Assembly: GCA_034670405.1 (NCBI GenBank) | Contig: JAXDDX010000033.1 | Coordinates: forward strand, 3,312,501-3,376,500 | Reading direction: 5' to 3' | Length of the DNA stretch: 64,000 bases | Origin: Hoplostethus atlanticus | Lineage: Eukaryota; Chordata; Actinopteri; Trachichthyiformes; Trachichthyidae | Shown: in pieces, positions 32,841-44,205 of the stretch | Numbering within the stretch: position 1 is the stretch's first letter | Layout of the letters: each line of letters begins with the position of its first letter | Notes under the pieces: model-generated | The model's database searches: none | Seen by the model: only the letters and a program-made list of their open reading frames with translations | What the model was told of the DNA's origin: nothing | Position numbers and translations under genes: made by a program

Positions 32841-34330
32841 TCAAAAGCTGCAGATAAATTACAATTAAAATGTTAAGGCCACACAAAGCAGCGTCTCCTC
32901 CACACCATGCAGCTGCCAATAGTAGCTGACTCTGAATAGTCCTGCCAACCGCTCGTCCCTCCTCTTTGGCAGGCGTTTCTTTTCAAGGCCCCTCGCCGCT
33001 AGCTTTTGAACACGGCATGGGCTGCAGGACATACTGTACCGACAAGATAAACGCTCTAGCATTAGAATGCCACTAATTAAAATGAAACATGTCTTTTTCC
33101 TCTTTTGAAATGAGTCTGCAAATGTCATGCATGCAATGTATTTGTGGCATTTTATACACTCTGGGATTTTAGCTTATTCATCCAGAATTTGTTTCTTTTC
33201 TGGTCCTAAAAACAAGGCCACTTTTCCTCCTGGAGACTCGCTGCCTTCTTGATCAATACACTCTTTGTTCCTTTGATCAGTGAGCCTATATATGCATGAA
33301 GTCTGCGTTTAAGCGATTTTGGTACTGAACCATAGATAATGCCGGCGGGTGGATCTGAACTCTGGGAGAACATATGGGGTCAATTAGGCAGAGTTTGCTC
33401 CTGGACGGGGTTCAACCGATCCACAATGGGGACCTGCAGAATAGGTGGTCTCAGGCCATTTGGCAAGGCAATTGTGGGCAGCCCGCGAGTTAGTGACATG
33501 AAAGTATCAGGTGTTAGCCAGCAAATGATCCGGGAAAGGTGAGGCAGGGATACCAGATTGGCTGGCTCGGGGGGCCGGGTGACCACTGTTTGCAGACGGA
33601 GAGAAGAGGCAAGGGAGGGTATCGGGCCGTGATGCACCGCTCCTTATAAATATGTGCATGCTGCACTTAAACAAACACTCCCAAAGGGCGCTTGTCTTTA
33701 TTTTTCATAAGTACATACCGTACTCCTGTTGTGCAAATGTTTTCAGCCTTTCACGGTTTCCTGAGCCCATTCCACTTGGACTCGCAGTACTTTCATAGCG
33801 TGGGATCCCGGGGAAGGCTGCAGACAGTGTGTGATGAAGCCTCGACAGAAGAGCACTGATGTACAGTAATTTAAAACACATACAGTAGCTACATACATTT
33901 TTTTTTTCATATTGTGGTTAGATGTATTTTAAGTCAAAGCTGGGTTGAGCCCACATAATATCATACACATGCATGTGGATCTAAAGTTGGCCGGCTGGTG
34001 TTGCATTTGAGGTAAACCTAATTTTGAGTGAAACACGATAATATATTCCATGAGACTTGAGCTGAGGTTAAGAGCATGTTCTTGGATCTGGATGAAGCTC
34101 CATGACTTAAAGTCTAAATGAAATACACAACTGCATGATGCTATTCATAAATAGTGCCTTCGCAGGAAACATGCACTCAGCTTTTATGTTCCCATAAACA
34201 TGCCTTTAGGTTTCTGAGTCATCCTCAGTCTGAGTAAAAACTGTGCTTTCAGCACCTATGAGGATTCTTCACAGAGCTTTGCAGTTCACAGCAAAGTCAT
34301 CCGTCAGAAGTGCTCTTCTAAAGTTCTTCA
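32841..34330. other. Unique non-coding sequence, candidate conserved blocks
   Basis: No repeat to 34330. The stretch 33110-33680 is repeat-free and of mixed composition. A 67-codon frame at 33339-33542 is discussed and rejected elsewhere in this report. A T run lies at 33899-33908. Confidence 0.3.
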
Positions 34331-34350
34331 TTTTTTTTTTTTTTTTTTTT
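34331..34350. repeat. T20 homopolymer
   Basis: Twenty T in a row; no retroposon body is recognised beside it. Confidence 0.95.
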
Positions 34351-35066
34351 ACTTCTCGGGGTGAATTCACAAGTTGTCTACAAGTTGTGTGAATTGAACA
34401 GTCACAGTGGAGAACGGGCAAAAATAGAACGGCTACTCGACAGAAACGAGGAAAAGCTCACCATGAAAAATGTCGCTGATGAGCCCAGAAACAAGCTGCA
34501 CATGATCTTTCTGTTTGTGTCTGTAGGAGAAACCTTGTAACATCAAACCCAGTCAAACGTATTGTTCCACCCAGAACAATATATAACTTTCACTTAGCAA
34601 GGACTCATTTTAACAAACTGTAATTCATTTAATGAAAAGGTAAGGGGGCCAAGTTTAGCGTTGCCAATTCGTGGATTACTACGCCCGTAACACGAGTTGG
34701 GCGTTGACATCCTTGATGAGCTGTAATTGCGTCTCATGAAATCGGTTGACATGAAGATACAACTTGGTTGGAGTCACACGGTGAGACCTCTGCAGCCTCC
34801 ATCACTTTGAAGTATTCACCCTTTGTAAGGATTGGCATTTCTTTACCAGGAATCAAATAGTAATGCTGTGAAAAAGAAAAAGAAATGGAAATTACCATCT
34901 TCTATGTGACAAAATTGCTTTTTTTTTTTTTTTGGGGTGACCTTTTCGTCCTCATGCATCATTTATATGCCCCCAGAAAACAGGGATGGGGAGAAGAAGA
35001 TGGAATTAGAAAACACCAACCCTGTTTGGATTAAAGCTACTCCTCCCTTCTCATTCTACCTACCTA

Positions 35067-35068
<2 letters not shown>
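34351..35068. other. Unique AT-rich sequence with T15 run
   Basis: A T run at 34919-34933. Nothing else recognised. Confidence 0.4.

Positions 35069-35102
<34 letters not shown>
35069..35102. repeat. (TG)17 microsatellite
   Basis: Uninterrupted TG dinucleotides. Confidence 0.97.
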
Positions 35103-35105
<3 letters not shown>

Positions 35106-35536
35106 TTTTTGTTGCATTTGAGAATGACACAAATGTATATGAATGGAAACAGTGGGGCATTCCAGGCGGTGCTGCAGGTCCGGGGGATAATTCTGCCTTT
35201 CAACTGGTTCCCATTTATTTCATAGCGGCGCAATGTCATCCCGCCCTGGTCCAGATGAAAAACATCGTTGTGTAAAGAAATTGAAATGAAAATCCTCCTG
35301 GACCCAGCAGGATGGGGGGGTATTATCCATGACTCAATGGCACTTCCCCGGGATAAGATCTAATTCTGGGAGGAAAATTTCTTCATATGGCCACCTGCTG
35401 TCGTCAGCTTTGTCCCGGGATCACAAGTTGTTCTGGGTGACCGGTCTCGGGACACGGCGAGAGGAATGCACTCAGCTCCCCGCTGACATTTAGATCTCTT
35501 TATTTTCTCTGCGCTTTCATTCAGCCCAGGCTGGAT
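35103..35536. other. Unique non-coding sequence
   Basis: No supported feature; a short G run at 35313-35319. Confidence 0.4.
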
Positions 35537-35580
35537 AGGGAGGGGGGGGGGGCAGGGGGGTGGTGGTGGTGGGGGTGGTG
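35537..35580. repeat. G-rich low-complexity tract
   Basis: A run of about 11 G, then GGCAGGGGGG and TGGTGGTGGTGGGGGTGG. Several G runs in close order could form a G-quadruplex on the plus strand, which is inference from composition. Confidence 0.85.
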
Positions 35581-36763
35581 CAGTGAGCCGGTGTGTCCAG
35601 GATGGGTGGGGGATCTCTCAGACAGGGCACACTGGCACCACACACACTTCAGCAGCAACACCGTCAGCGCCACGCCAAAATATAACCGAGCCAAATTCAC
35701 CCGTCTAAACCCGTTCCAGTACAAAAAAAATAAAAAAAGTGTGGCAACAGTTTCCCAGTTCAGAGATAAAACTCAAAAAATGATTCAAAACCAATTAAGA
35801 CATTAGTTGATTTTCTCACCTCAATCACAAAAACCTCCGTGGTGAGTTCACGTTTGCTCTGTTATATGATGGTAAATATATCAGCACAAAACAAACAACC
35901 ACCAATAATAAAAAAAATCTATTGTATTTTCAGGAAGGCATTTTTATTTTTTTGCTTGAAAGATCCTATCTTCAAATAACTCGGTCACACTCGTGACGTG
36001 TACCGTGAGTTTATGTCATGAAGATTTACGTCAGGGTAAACTCGACTCCTTTACCGCTACGTGGGATTATTTTCTCCTGGTAGATAAAATAAAATCTTAT
36101 CTCCGCTTTGTGTGGAATCAACTGGTGGTCGGGCCACCGGTGACTCCAAACTACTGACTTATCATTCAGCCCTGTGAGGGGGGTGGGTCGGGGTGGTGGT
36201 CTTTGTGTCTCTCAGCAGAACAATACATCCTTGCAAAGACGTCAGCCCAGAGCCAAGAGACAAATCTCACCAAGAAGACACCTTTTGTTTCCCCCTGAAC
36301 CGAATCTGCTGGTGCACGCCAGATAATTAATGGCCAGACGTTCGGTGCTCTTCTCTCCCCGTGGCTGGACGGGAACTGTACACCCACCCCAACCACCCCT
36401 CACCCGTGATGTGTCTTTCCCACGCATGTCATCGCAAGACAGACTCGATGTGCGCTACTGTCCCGTAATCCATGCCGTTGTTTTAACTGGTGGATATTAT
36501 CTAAAAAAAAAAAAACGCCAATATGTACCAAAGTGACGTAAATTGCTGCCAGCTGATTCTGCTCATAAAAGGATTGAGTTTTTTTTTTTTTTTTTTCTGT
36601 CAGTAATAATATCACCGTGCATCCGTGCAACCGACACTGACTGGGGGTTTGAAAACAAAGGCAGATATTTTTATCGTGTTGGCTTGCAGCTGTAGAGATT
36701 TAGCCTCCTCTTGACTAGTGTGAGTGGCTTCATACAAACAAGAGCTTTACAGCACATTCGCTT

Positions 36764-36766
<3 letters not shown>
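35581..36766. other. Unique non-coding sequence
   Basis: An A run at 36502-36513 and a T18 run at 36579-36596. No gene or element recognised. Confidence 0.4.
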
Positions 36767-36812
<46 letters not shown>

Positions 36813-36828
36813 GATAGAGAGAGAGAGT
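36767..36828. repeat. (CA)21 plus (GA)n compound microsatellite
   Basis: CA dinucleotides to 36808, then TAGAGATAGAGAGAGAGAG. The C-rich reverse-strand frame across it (36671-36988, VCVCVC) is an artefact. Confidence 0.97.
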
Positions 36829-37258
36829 TGAAGGCAGAATCATCCATTACCTCCTGAAATACCACACAGTTTTCATTCTCTTTCATTCTAGCAGGTATAA
36901 CAAAAATTGAAACACACACTGATCCTGAGTCAGATTCAGTGAGGAGCAGATAGTCAGCAGTGTGGAAACGTGTCACTGTGTAACCCATTCAGAGGATTAA
37001 CTACGAGCTTTAAAAGAGTTGCTTTGCACATTTTCCTCAGATTAGCTTTTTGTGCTGATTAGTAATTTAACACAACAGCCGTTCAATTCTTGTAATCTTT
37101 TTTAGTTACTTTAGTTACAATTACAATCTCGTTACTTTCATTTTTCTTTCATATTATTTAATTTTTGTTAGCGCAAATTGTTTTAAAAAGTAGAAAAAAG
37201 TGAACTCAACATGCTGCTAATTGAAAAAAACATTAGTACTAGTACAGCATATTTTAAA
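36829..37258. other. AT-rich non-coding sequence
   Basis: Contains TTAGTTACTTTAGTTACAATTAC near 37104-37126, which resembles the GTAACTAGTTAC repeat just downstream and may be part of the same old element. Confidence 0.35.
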
Positions 37259-37335
37259 CTGGGTAACACAGAAGTACTTTTAATAAAGAGTAACTTTCTA
37301 ACATAACTAGTTACTTTTTAAGGTAAATAACAAAC
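37259..37335 (+). mobile_element. Fragment of GTAACTAGTTAC-type dispersed repeat (copy 1)
   Basis: It aligns over about 75 bp with the reverse complement of 61648-61729: CTGGGTAACA, AATAAAG, and TAACTAGTTACTTTTTAAGG in the same order and spacing. I recall the palindromic word GTAACTAGTTAC as part of a common fish DNA transposon, but cannot name it. Confidence 0.6.
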
Positions 37336-37364
37336 TAAAACAACACTTTACTTAAAAACAACTG

Positions 37365-37391
37365 ACACACACACACACACACACACACACC
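37365..37391. repeat. (AC)13 microsatellite
   Basis: Uninterrupted AC dinucleotides. Confidence 0.97.
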
Positions 37392-37583
37392 CCTCCATGC
37401 CTGATATGAATGTCAGTAGATACGGGGGTGTCATATTGAAGACTTGAACTCGTTGCTCCTTCTCAATGCATTTGAGACGGTGGTTGACTCTGGGGCCCTC
37501 CAAGAATGTCGACCATGCAGCGTGACTGCTAGGCTGGGGCCCGTACTGTAACTGGGATGACAGTCATTACATTAACATGTGAA
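37392..37583. other. Unique short stretch between CA repeats
   Basis: No feature recognised. Confidence 0.4.
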
Positions 37584-37592
37584 CCCCCCCCC

Positions 37593-37642
<50 letters not shown>
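37584..37642. repeat. C12 then (AC)23 microsatellite
   Basis: A C homopolymer directly continued by AC dinucleotides. Confidence 0.97.
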
Positions 37643-37643
<1 letters not shown>

Positions 37644-38996
37644 AGCCACCACCCTGCAGCAGGAGGTTTTATGTTGCCTCTCACAGTGCAGAGTTTTTAA
37701 ATATGATGCTAAGAAACCGCTGCGTGTTGCGTGTTGATATCTGTTTGTCATCAGCTGTTCAGTACATCAGATATGAAGAGTTAATTCATATGTGATGAGT
37801 TCATTTCCAAAGATCTTTATCTATCTTTATTTATCTTGGAACAAATAAGAAAAAAATGAAATAATACCTGAAGTTCACTCGTTGAGACGCTGTAGAGTCA
37901 CCCTGTTTGCCCAAATGAAATTCTGGTGTCGGCAACTTCGTCACCCACTGAAGACGAATCAAAACGAGCGAAATACAAACTGTCTCAGGATTTCTGGGTA
38001 TTGAAGTTCAAATGTTTCAATTAGTGAACTCGTTGCCATTTGGAGCGACCAACTTGTTGCCTAGTGCAGCTTCAAACTGTAGTAGATCATCCAGTCCTGC
38101 CCTCAGTATGTCTCTGAAAAGCATCATTATTTCTACTGTTGTTGATACCTCCTTTGGAACAAGACTCTTCCTATACCCCCCCACCCCCCCGTATACTTCC
38201 CACATGTATGCATCCACATGCGACTCTTTTATTTCACGTGCATCCCAAGGTCTCCACTTTCATCGCTCTCAAACAGAGAGGTGTTTCTTTGGGGAGCGGA
38301 GGCAGCGGCCTGCAGCCATGGCCCTGTGATGGGATCGCCTTACCCCGTACAGCTTGGCTTTGTTATCGGATCTGCCGGGCTGAAGGACACAGTGCATCAT
38401 CTAACCCGGTTTAATGCATGCAAGATGTCCAATCAGCGTTGTGTTTGGTCATTACGGCCGCCTCGCCGGGCCTCCCTTCCTGCAGGGCCGCCACGCCGGA
38501 CCCAGGAGACCCTCCGATGATCCCGGCAGCAGATCTCTGGTTCCCCTCACATGAGTCCCACCGTGTCCCCCGACCATTACTTATGCTGGGGGTAATGGTA
38601 TGGCCGATCTGGGTGCCCACCGTAAATACTCCATCCCAGTGGAAACGCCGCTGCCTCCCGGGTCACACCCGATACCGGCCCGCTATGGAAGCTGATACCT
38701 GTGGATTGTTTTTGGCCTCTAACTTCAGCTGAGGAACAAACACCTACACGGTCTGGACATGCAGACCAAAACACCCTCGACGTTTTTGGTCTTAGAAGTT
38801 TATTTTTTTTGTTTTACATTTCTGCTCTTTATAGTGACTTATTTGATATTTAGAAACTTTTCATTTCATTATTTTTTCCACATCTTCATTTTTTTACATT
38901 GTGCCTGAGACTTTTGCACAGTACTGTATGTGATCTACCACTTTCTGTCTCTTTCGTTATCTGTCTCTTTTTCTCTTTCTCCCTTTTTTTCATACA
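37643..38996. other. Unique non-coding sequence
   Basis: Frames at 38012-38329, 38218-38520, 38411-38620 and 38418-38732 overlap on both strands; none shows a domain. The block 38280-38740 is GC-richer and repeat-free. Confidence 0.35.
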
Positions 38997-39025
38997 CTTT
39001 CTTTCTTTCTTTCTTTCTTTCTTTC
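38997..39025. repeat. (CTTT)7 microsatellite
   Basis: Seven CTTT units at the end of a longer pyrimidine-rich tract (38936-39025). Confidence 0.95.
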
Positions 39026-39558
39026 ACCAACAGCACTTCATTTTCTTCCCTCCTCTGCTGAGCTCCATGACTGAAATGTGTGGGCTCCTGTTATCGGTGT
39101 TGATTCATCAGCCACACTGAGTCGCTCCTAGCTGGTGTTCACATCCCATTCAGCCACGTCAACACACGCAATGAAACTGAAAGATATCAATTATGGATTT
39201 TTTTGCATTACCTTTTTGTCCCAAAGTGGCATTTGAGGAACCCCAGCACAACCACATGTAGGCATGTTCAGGGATGATGATGTACATTATATATACTATG
39301 GCTGATTGTAGAGGATCCACAAGTGAAATGGAACAAAAACAAAATCCTGTTTTCTTTGACAGAGTGAGCTTGGAGAATAACAACAGACAGATGATGGCTC
39401 TTCTTTACAGGAGGTGTCGAAGCTTCCTCCACTCAAGAGAGAAGTCATAATTTACACGGCAACCGCAAAAAGCAGGACTCGTACCTACTGCGGTGCGAGA
39501 GACATGTATCACCTCTCCCCAATGTCTTTGAGATGCGAGTCGGAATAAAATATCAGTC
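39026..39558. other. Unique non-coding sequence
   Basis: Nothing recognised on either strand. Confidence 0.4.
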
Positions 39559-39593
39559 GGAGGAGGAGGAGGAGGAGGAGGAGGAGGAGGAGG
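39559..39593. repeat. (GGA)11 triplet microsatellite
   Basis: Uninterrupted GGA triplets; the reverse frame reads polyproline, which is an artefact. Confidence 0.97.
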
Positions 39594-39857
39594 TGTTGTC
39601 TGCACGATGCATTCACCGCTCCAGACCCAATTCTGAATCAAATAGCCGTTATTATTGTTAGTATTTTTTTTATTTCCATGCAGCAGTACCGGTGTCATCG
39701 CAGTGCAACACTTTTTTCCCTCCACAACCTAGTTAGAATATTACAGACGGAGAGAGGGAAGAGAATCTGCCGACAAAAAAAACAATGTAGGGAATGAAAA
39801 CAAACTGGGAGGCATTTCCTAACAAGCCAGGTAATCTGAAACAGTAGCAAGACCTTG

Positions 39858-39861
<4 letters not shown>
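39594..39861. other. Unique non-coding sequence
   Basis: Nothing recognised. Confidence 0.4.

Positions 39862-39893
<32 letters not shown>
39862..39893. repeat. (AC)16 microsatellite
   Basis: Uninterrupted AC dinucleotides. Confidence 0.97.
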
Positions 39894-39895
<2 letters not shown>

Positions 39896-41141
39896 ATGCA
39901 CACACAAGCAGAGGAATGCATAGAAACAGGGTAAAATCAATCACATGCCCCCACCTGATTATGGAGTGAAGCAGACCATCAACGCAACGCCGAGTCTCTC
40001 CCAGTCAGGTTTGCTGCCACATCAATCACCTGGTTCCACGCCAAACCAAATATGAGAACACAGAAACGCCGTCAAATTAGAGCTCGTTTTTTTTGAAGTC
40101 CGCTGAGCAGATTTCCTCATTCTTTCATGCGGTGGGATCCGGCTCGCTGTGTGTGTCGGGTTACATGTGTGCCGTCGGAGCTCGCCGCCCCATAATTGGC
40201 TTAATGCCTTTGGTTTCCTGGGATGTTATTAATTAATACGACTTACAATCAGACTTGATTTCTGTGGATGTCTCAGCTCAGCGCCGACAACCACACCGCA
40301 TCAATTTTCCACCCCGCCCGGATTTGCGTTTTAACGCTTTCGGCAACTTCCCCCACCCCCCCGTCATTTTTCACTCGTTAGGTAAAGTTTCAATTACATA
40401 AAAAAAACACGGCGATGTCAAAAAAAAAAGGAAGCGGTGTGTGTGTCAGCGCCGTTTGACCACCGGCCTCCTCCTAACTTCTTTATCCCCCGAGTAAAAG
40501 TGTCACCAAACGTCAACACCCTTGAAGATGCCGGCGTGCCGAGATTGCAGTTTGCTATCACACAGTCACCGCCGATGTACACAGTGTGTCAATTGCCCCC
40601 GACGCTCTCCCGGTGGCGGTGCTTGTCCTTGTTTGCGGACGCTAAATCACAGTGTGACTTGTCGCACCTTCAGCTTCAAGGAGATCCGGTTACCTTTGGG
40701 GGGACCGATGCAACTTTAACGGCTCGCTTTTGTTCAGAAAGGGTATGCATGAGTATTTCAACTGGGAGGGGAAAAAGCAGGTCCTCCAATATTTCAGAGA
40801 ACGGGGGGTTGAGGGGTGGGAGGGGGTTTCAAAGGAGCAACAGCCTTTAATGTCAACAACGCAGCTGTGTTTACACGAATGCCTTCAGAAGTGAGGGCCA
40901 GCGTGAGGCGGGGGGTGCTGGGACGGCGACAGGATGAGGTAATACCACGCTGACCCCCCCTCGCCCTGACGGGGCCTGCTTTTTTTATTTTTTTGCAGAG
41001 GAGAAAAGAGTTTTTTTTGTCCTCATTACTGCACAACTCAACGCAGGTTTTAACAAAGTGTTTCAACAGGGGTCCCGCTCGACGCTTTTCTTTCGGATCA
41101 ATATTGCTTTGTTGTGTTGGAGACACGAACAACATGGTGCT
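39894..41141. other. Unique non-coding sequence with a TAAT-rich patch
   Basis: A perfect 12 bp palindrome TATTAATTAATA lies at about 40227-40238, preceded by CATAATTGGCTTAATG (40190-40206). The rest has A or T runs near 40400 and 40980. Overlapping short frames without domains. Confidence 0.3.
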
Positions 41142-41158
41142 CGACGACGACGACGACG
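41142..41158. repeat. (CGA)6 short triplet repeat
   Basis: Five to six CGA triplets in a row. Confidence 0.85.
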
Positions 41159-41255
41159 CCCACGCCGGCATTCTTGGGATCCGGTCCAACCGGCTCTATT
41201 TTGCTTGTGCAGGGAAACGTGTCTTTTGTCCTCCTAAAAAAAAGTAAACACTCGC

Positions 41256-41394
41256 GGGGTGCCTCGGTGGTTCAGCGAGCGAGGGCGCAACGCCACACAC
41301 TCGCTACACCGCGGGTCTGAATCGGTGTTTTTCCGAACGTCTCACCCCATTTTTCCTGTCTTTCCTGTTGAATCCAATAAAAGAAATAAAGCTG
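41256..41394 (+). mobile_element. Short tRNA-derived SINE
   Basis: The tRNA-like head is GGGGTGCCTCGGTGGTTCAGCGAGC (A box near 41264-41276). The B-box-like GGGTCTGAATC lies at 41313-41323 and the short tail reads CTGTCTTTCCTGTTGAATCCAATAAAAG (about 41356-41383). I recall the teleost family with a '...CTCTACTGTCCAATAAAGGC' tail as the nearest relative. The body is compact, about 140 bp. The reversed fragment at 60842-60970 has a similar tail and may be the same family. Confidence 0.6.
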
Positions 41395-41554
41395 AAGTCC
41401 AGAAGACGCTCGGCTTGCTTCGCTCGCTGACCAAACGTTGAAGATACAAGCTGTAGATTTTAATTTGGATTTATGTGCAAGTGCCGAGAAAGCCGACAGA
41501 CTCTGAAGCCCCCAGTTCCCATTAAATGAGTATTGTGCTTTGACATATTGACCA
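41395..41554. other. Unique non-coding sequence
   Basis: Nothing recognised. Confidence 0.4.
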
Positions 41555-41576
41555 TACACACACACACACACACACA
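41555..41576. repeat. (AC)11 microsatellite
   Basis: Uninterrupted AC dinucleotides. Confidence 0.97.
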
Positions 41577-42844
41577 TAAATGACCGGGTTCACTCTTTTT
41601 ATTACCAGTTATGTATTTGCCTTTATTGTGGCTCCGTCTGATGAGACCTTTGTGGCCCGCGGAGAGGAGTAAAGCCCTAAACTCTGTCATCAAAAGACGG
41701 CTGACAGTTATTCGATAAGAGGACAGCGAGCGGCGTTAAAGATTTTACTGGGAAGGGATTTTCACCGACGGCAGAGCACATAAATCTGGACAAACAGGGC
41801 GCCCGCTCAGACGACACAAATCGCTGCCTCGTTAGGATCAATAAAGTAAAACACAATGCTGCAAAAGCACAAGTGCAAACTGCGAGGCTCCAGAGGGGAT
41901 TCAACAGCCCCGAAAGAATGCGTGGGAATGGGGGAGCTCAGGTTAGGGGGGGGGCCGAGCTTCAATCCCACCAGCTCTGCCATGAAATAGAAAGGGAGAA
42001 GAGCAATTGACCCATGAACCAGACTGAAAGAGAAATCACTTGTTCTGGTAATGACTGCCTTCCACATGGCCAGAGCTCTCCCCAGATCCAGCTCTGTACC
42101 GAGAGAGGGAAGGGAGGGTCGTCCGGCTCCCACCGGTCTCCAGCTGCCGGGTAGAATTTACGATCGGCCTCCTCGCCACGCCGTCAGACCAACACAAACA
42201 AGGAGCCGGGCGCTTGTAAAAACTCAATCTGAGACAAATTAGCGAGAGTGATTAGGCAGCTGAGGTGAGTTTCCTGAATGGCTCGCTGGTTTATTTAGTG
42301 CAGGAAGGCTGAAGTGGGTGCTTGTGTCTTGTGTGGTAGAAGAGCTTATCCGGCTCTTCAGGGAGCATCTGTGGGCTCGGCATTCCAAAAATTCCCCCTC
42401 GACCCTCGCAGGTCGTCCGATTTCCAGACCGATCCGGCGCCCGCACATAACCAGAACCCCCCCCCCACATAATGGGACCAACAAATGGACAAATCGTTAA
42501 TCTGGCCTATCTTTGGCTGATTCCGGTGTTGAGTGTGTCCCTCCATGTGTTAAATTGGCCTCATCCCAGCCTCCCAAAGCTTCCCTGTGATCCTGATAAG
42601 CAGCATTAACTCCCCCCCACTCCCACCTCGAAACCCCCCCCTCCCTCTGGTCACGTATTAATCGTCCCTGGTGTTCCGTCTGAGAGGAGCATCACTCCCC
42701 CAGCAACCCCCCGAACCCGCCCTGCCTTTCACACTAATGTCTTCCCCCTTCAGCCTATCTGTCGGGGAATTGCACTCGTTCTTGGTGACAGCCTCTTCCA
42801 AATGGCTCCTTGATAGTCGGATATCTCTCTGCCCAAATACCTCC

Positions 42845-42852
<8 letters not shown>
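41577..42852. other. Unique non-coding sequence with C-rich runs
   Basis: Short C/G homopolymer-rich stretches near 41946, 42459 and 42612-42650. Short frames on both strands without domains. Confidence 0.4.

Positions 42853-42892
<40 letters not shown>
42853..42892. repeat. (CA)20 microsatellite
   Basis: Uninterrupted CA dinucleotides, preceded by CCCACCCACC. Confidence 0.97.
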
Positions 42893-42893
<1 letters not shown>

Positions 42894-43656
42894 CCTGACT
42901 CGCCCGCTGCCCCGACGCAGGTCATCTGTCTTCCTTAAATCTATCTAATGGCGTGTTTCACGGCCTCTCTCTCCGTGCAACACCAGCAGGTCTTTGAGGG
43001 GCTGAGAGTCTGATGGCTCCCGGGGAGTATTTTTAGAGCTGCAGGAATAGAAATATACCAGGAGACCGCGAGTGGGGGAATGGGGTGCAAGCTGACAGTT
43101 CAAATGCGCGAGAATGGCTTCAAAAAATGTTTATGGTCTCCGAGTGCAATTTAGAACAGCCACTGCAAGCCTCGGACACACAGCGAGTCAAAATAGATAA
43201 AGAAATAATCCATCACAAAGCCATAATTCCTGCGTTTCGGGGGGAAAAAGCCTATGAATTTTAACACTTTGTGAAAATATATATAGCTCTCCTGGGACGG
43301 GGGAAGTAATTATTTATAAGAAAGCAAGTGAAATGGACTTTCCGTGTAGTGTAAATACATATGCTACTGTTTGGACGGCTATCTATAACTAAAAAGGCGA
43401 CGTTACTCAACGACGCCGTCCCTCTGGAACAGTCTATATCAATTATCTGGAGAGAAGCTGTTGAAAACTAACATTTTTTTTCCCTCCATACGCCGTAATT
43501 ACATCTCGGTAAAGCGAGTCAGAGGCAGATCCCCAACGCTATTCAAGCAACGTCACTAACAAAGACATCAGCGTGTGACAGTTCAACAAAAGAGGGAAAG
43601 GAAGAGGAGAAAAGAATATATCAGAGGATGCAAATATTGACCCAGCGCCGCCATCG
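42893..43656. other. Unique non-coding sequence
   Basis: No repeat family or gene recognised; repeat-free apart from a T run near 43474. Confidence 0.4.
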
Positions 43657-43706
43657 GACAGACAGACTGACAGACTGACAGACTGACAGACTGACAGACT
43701 GACAGC
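43657..43706. repeat. (GACTGACA)n octamer repeat
   Basis: About five head-to-tail GACTGACA units after a GACAGACA lead-in. The reverse strand reads in a VSLSVCQS frame, which is an artefact. Confidence 0.95.
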
Positions 43707-43987
43707 CTCTAATCTGTTCATTTGGACAAACAGCCCTCTTAGATACTTTGGATGAAAAAAAAAAAATAATTCCTCGAGACTCACATCTGCTGGAACGGCT
43801 TCATGATACAGATTTAGATTGTCAGTAGTCCTGCTAAACATGCAATTACTGTTATTCAGTATTAGCAACCTGCAATTCTGATATAAATGTGATAATACCA
43901 GTGGAAAACACTGAAGCGAGAGAAGCTCGTATGGAACAATGGCTGAATGAAAACCCTGCATGTGTTTAAACTGGGTTTGTGTGTACA
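43707..43987. other. Unique non-coding sequence
   Basis: An A run at 43756-43766. Nothing else recognised. Confidence 0.4.
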
Positions 43988-43989
43988 TA

Positions 43990-44203
43990 CAGCTCTGGAA
44001 AAAATGAAGAGACCACTCCAAATGATCAGCTTCTCTGGTTTTACTATTTATCGGTATGTGTTTGAGTAAAATGAACATGTTTGTTTTATTCTATAAACTA
44101 CTAACATGAGTTGTGCCTGTGTTGGAAAGGAACGGCTGCCATACATGTAGAGATGCTGATTCAAGAAAACTTTGGAGTGGTCTCAAAATTTTTTCCAGAG
44201 CTG
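43990..44203. mobile_element. Tc1/mariner-like miniature element (214 bp)
   Basis: Terminal inverted repeats of about 30 bp: CAGCTCTGGAAAAAAT...GAGACCACTCCAAA at the left (43990-44023) and the same in reverse at the right (about 44169-44203), with a few mismatches. TA lies directly outside both ends (43988-43989 and 44204-44205), the target duplication of Tc1/mariner elements. Inside, GTTTTACTATTTATCGGTATGTGTTTG...AACATG matches a fish element I remember with the same 'CAGCTCTGGAAAAAATTAAGAGACCACT' end. The interior is only about 145 bp, so this is an internally deleted, non-autonomous copy. Confidence 0.85.
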
Positions 44204-44205
44204 TA

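Noticed and set aside
33339..33542. Frame with QLG.V ... G.RP ... RVS words in an order like a paired domain
   Set aside because: Only a handful of residues fit, gaps are needed between every block, conserved core residues are missing and no flanking splice sites stand out. Treated as chance. A protein search with the frame would settle it.
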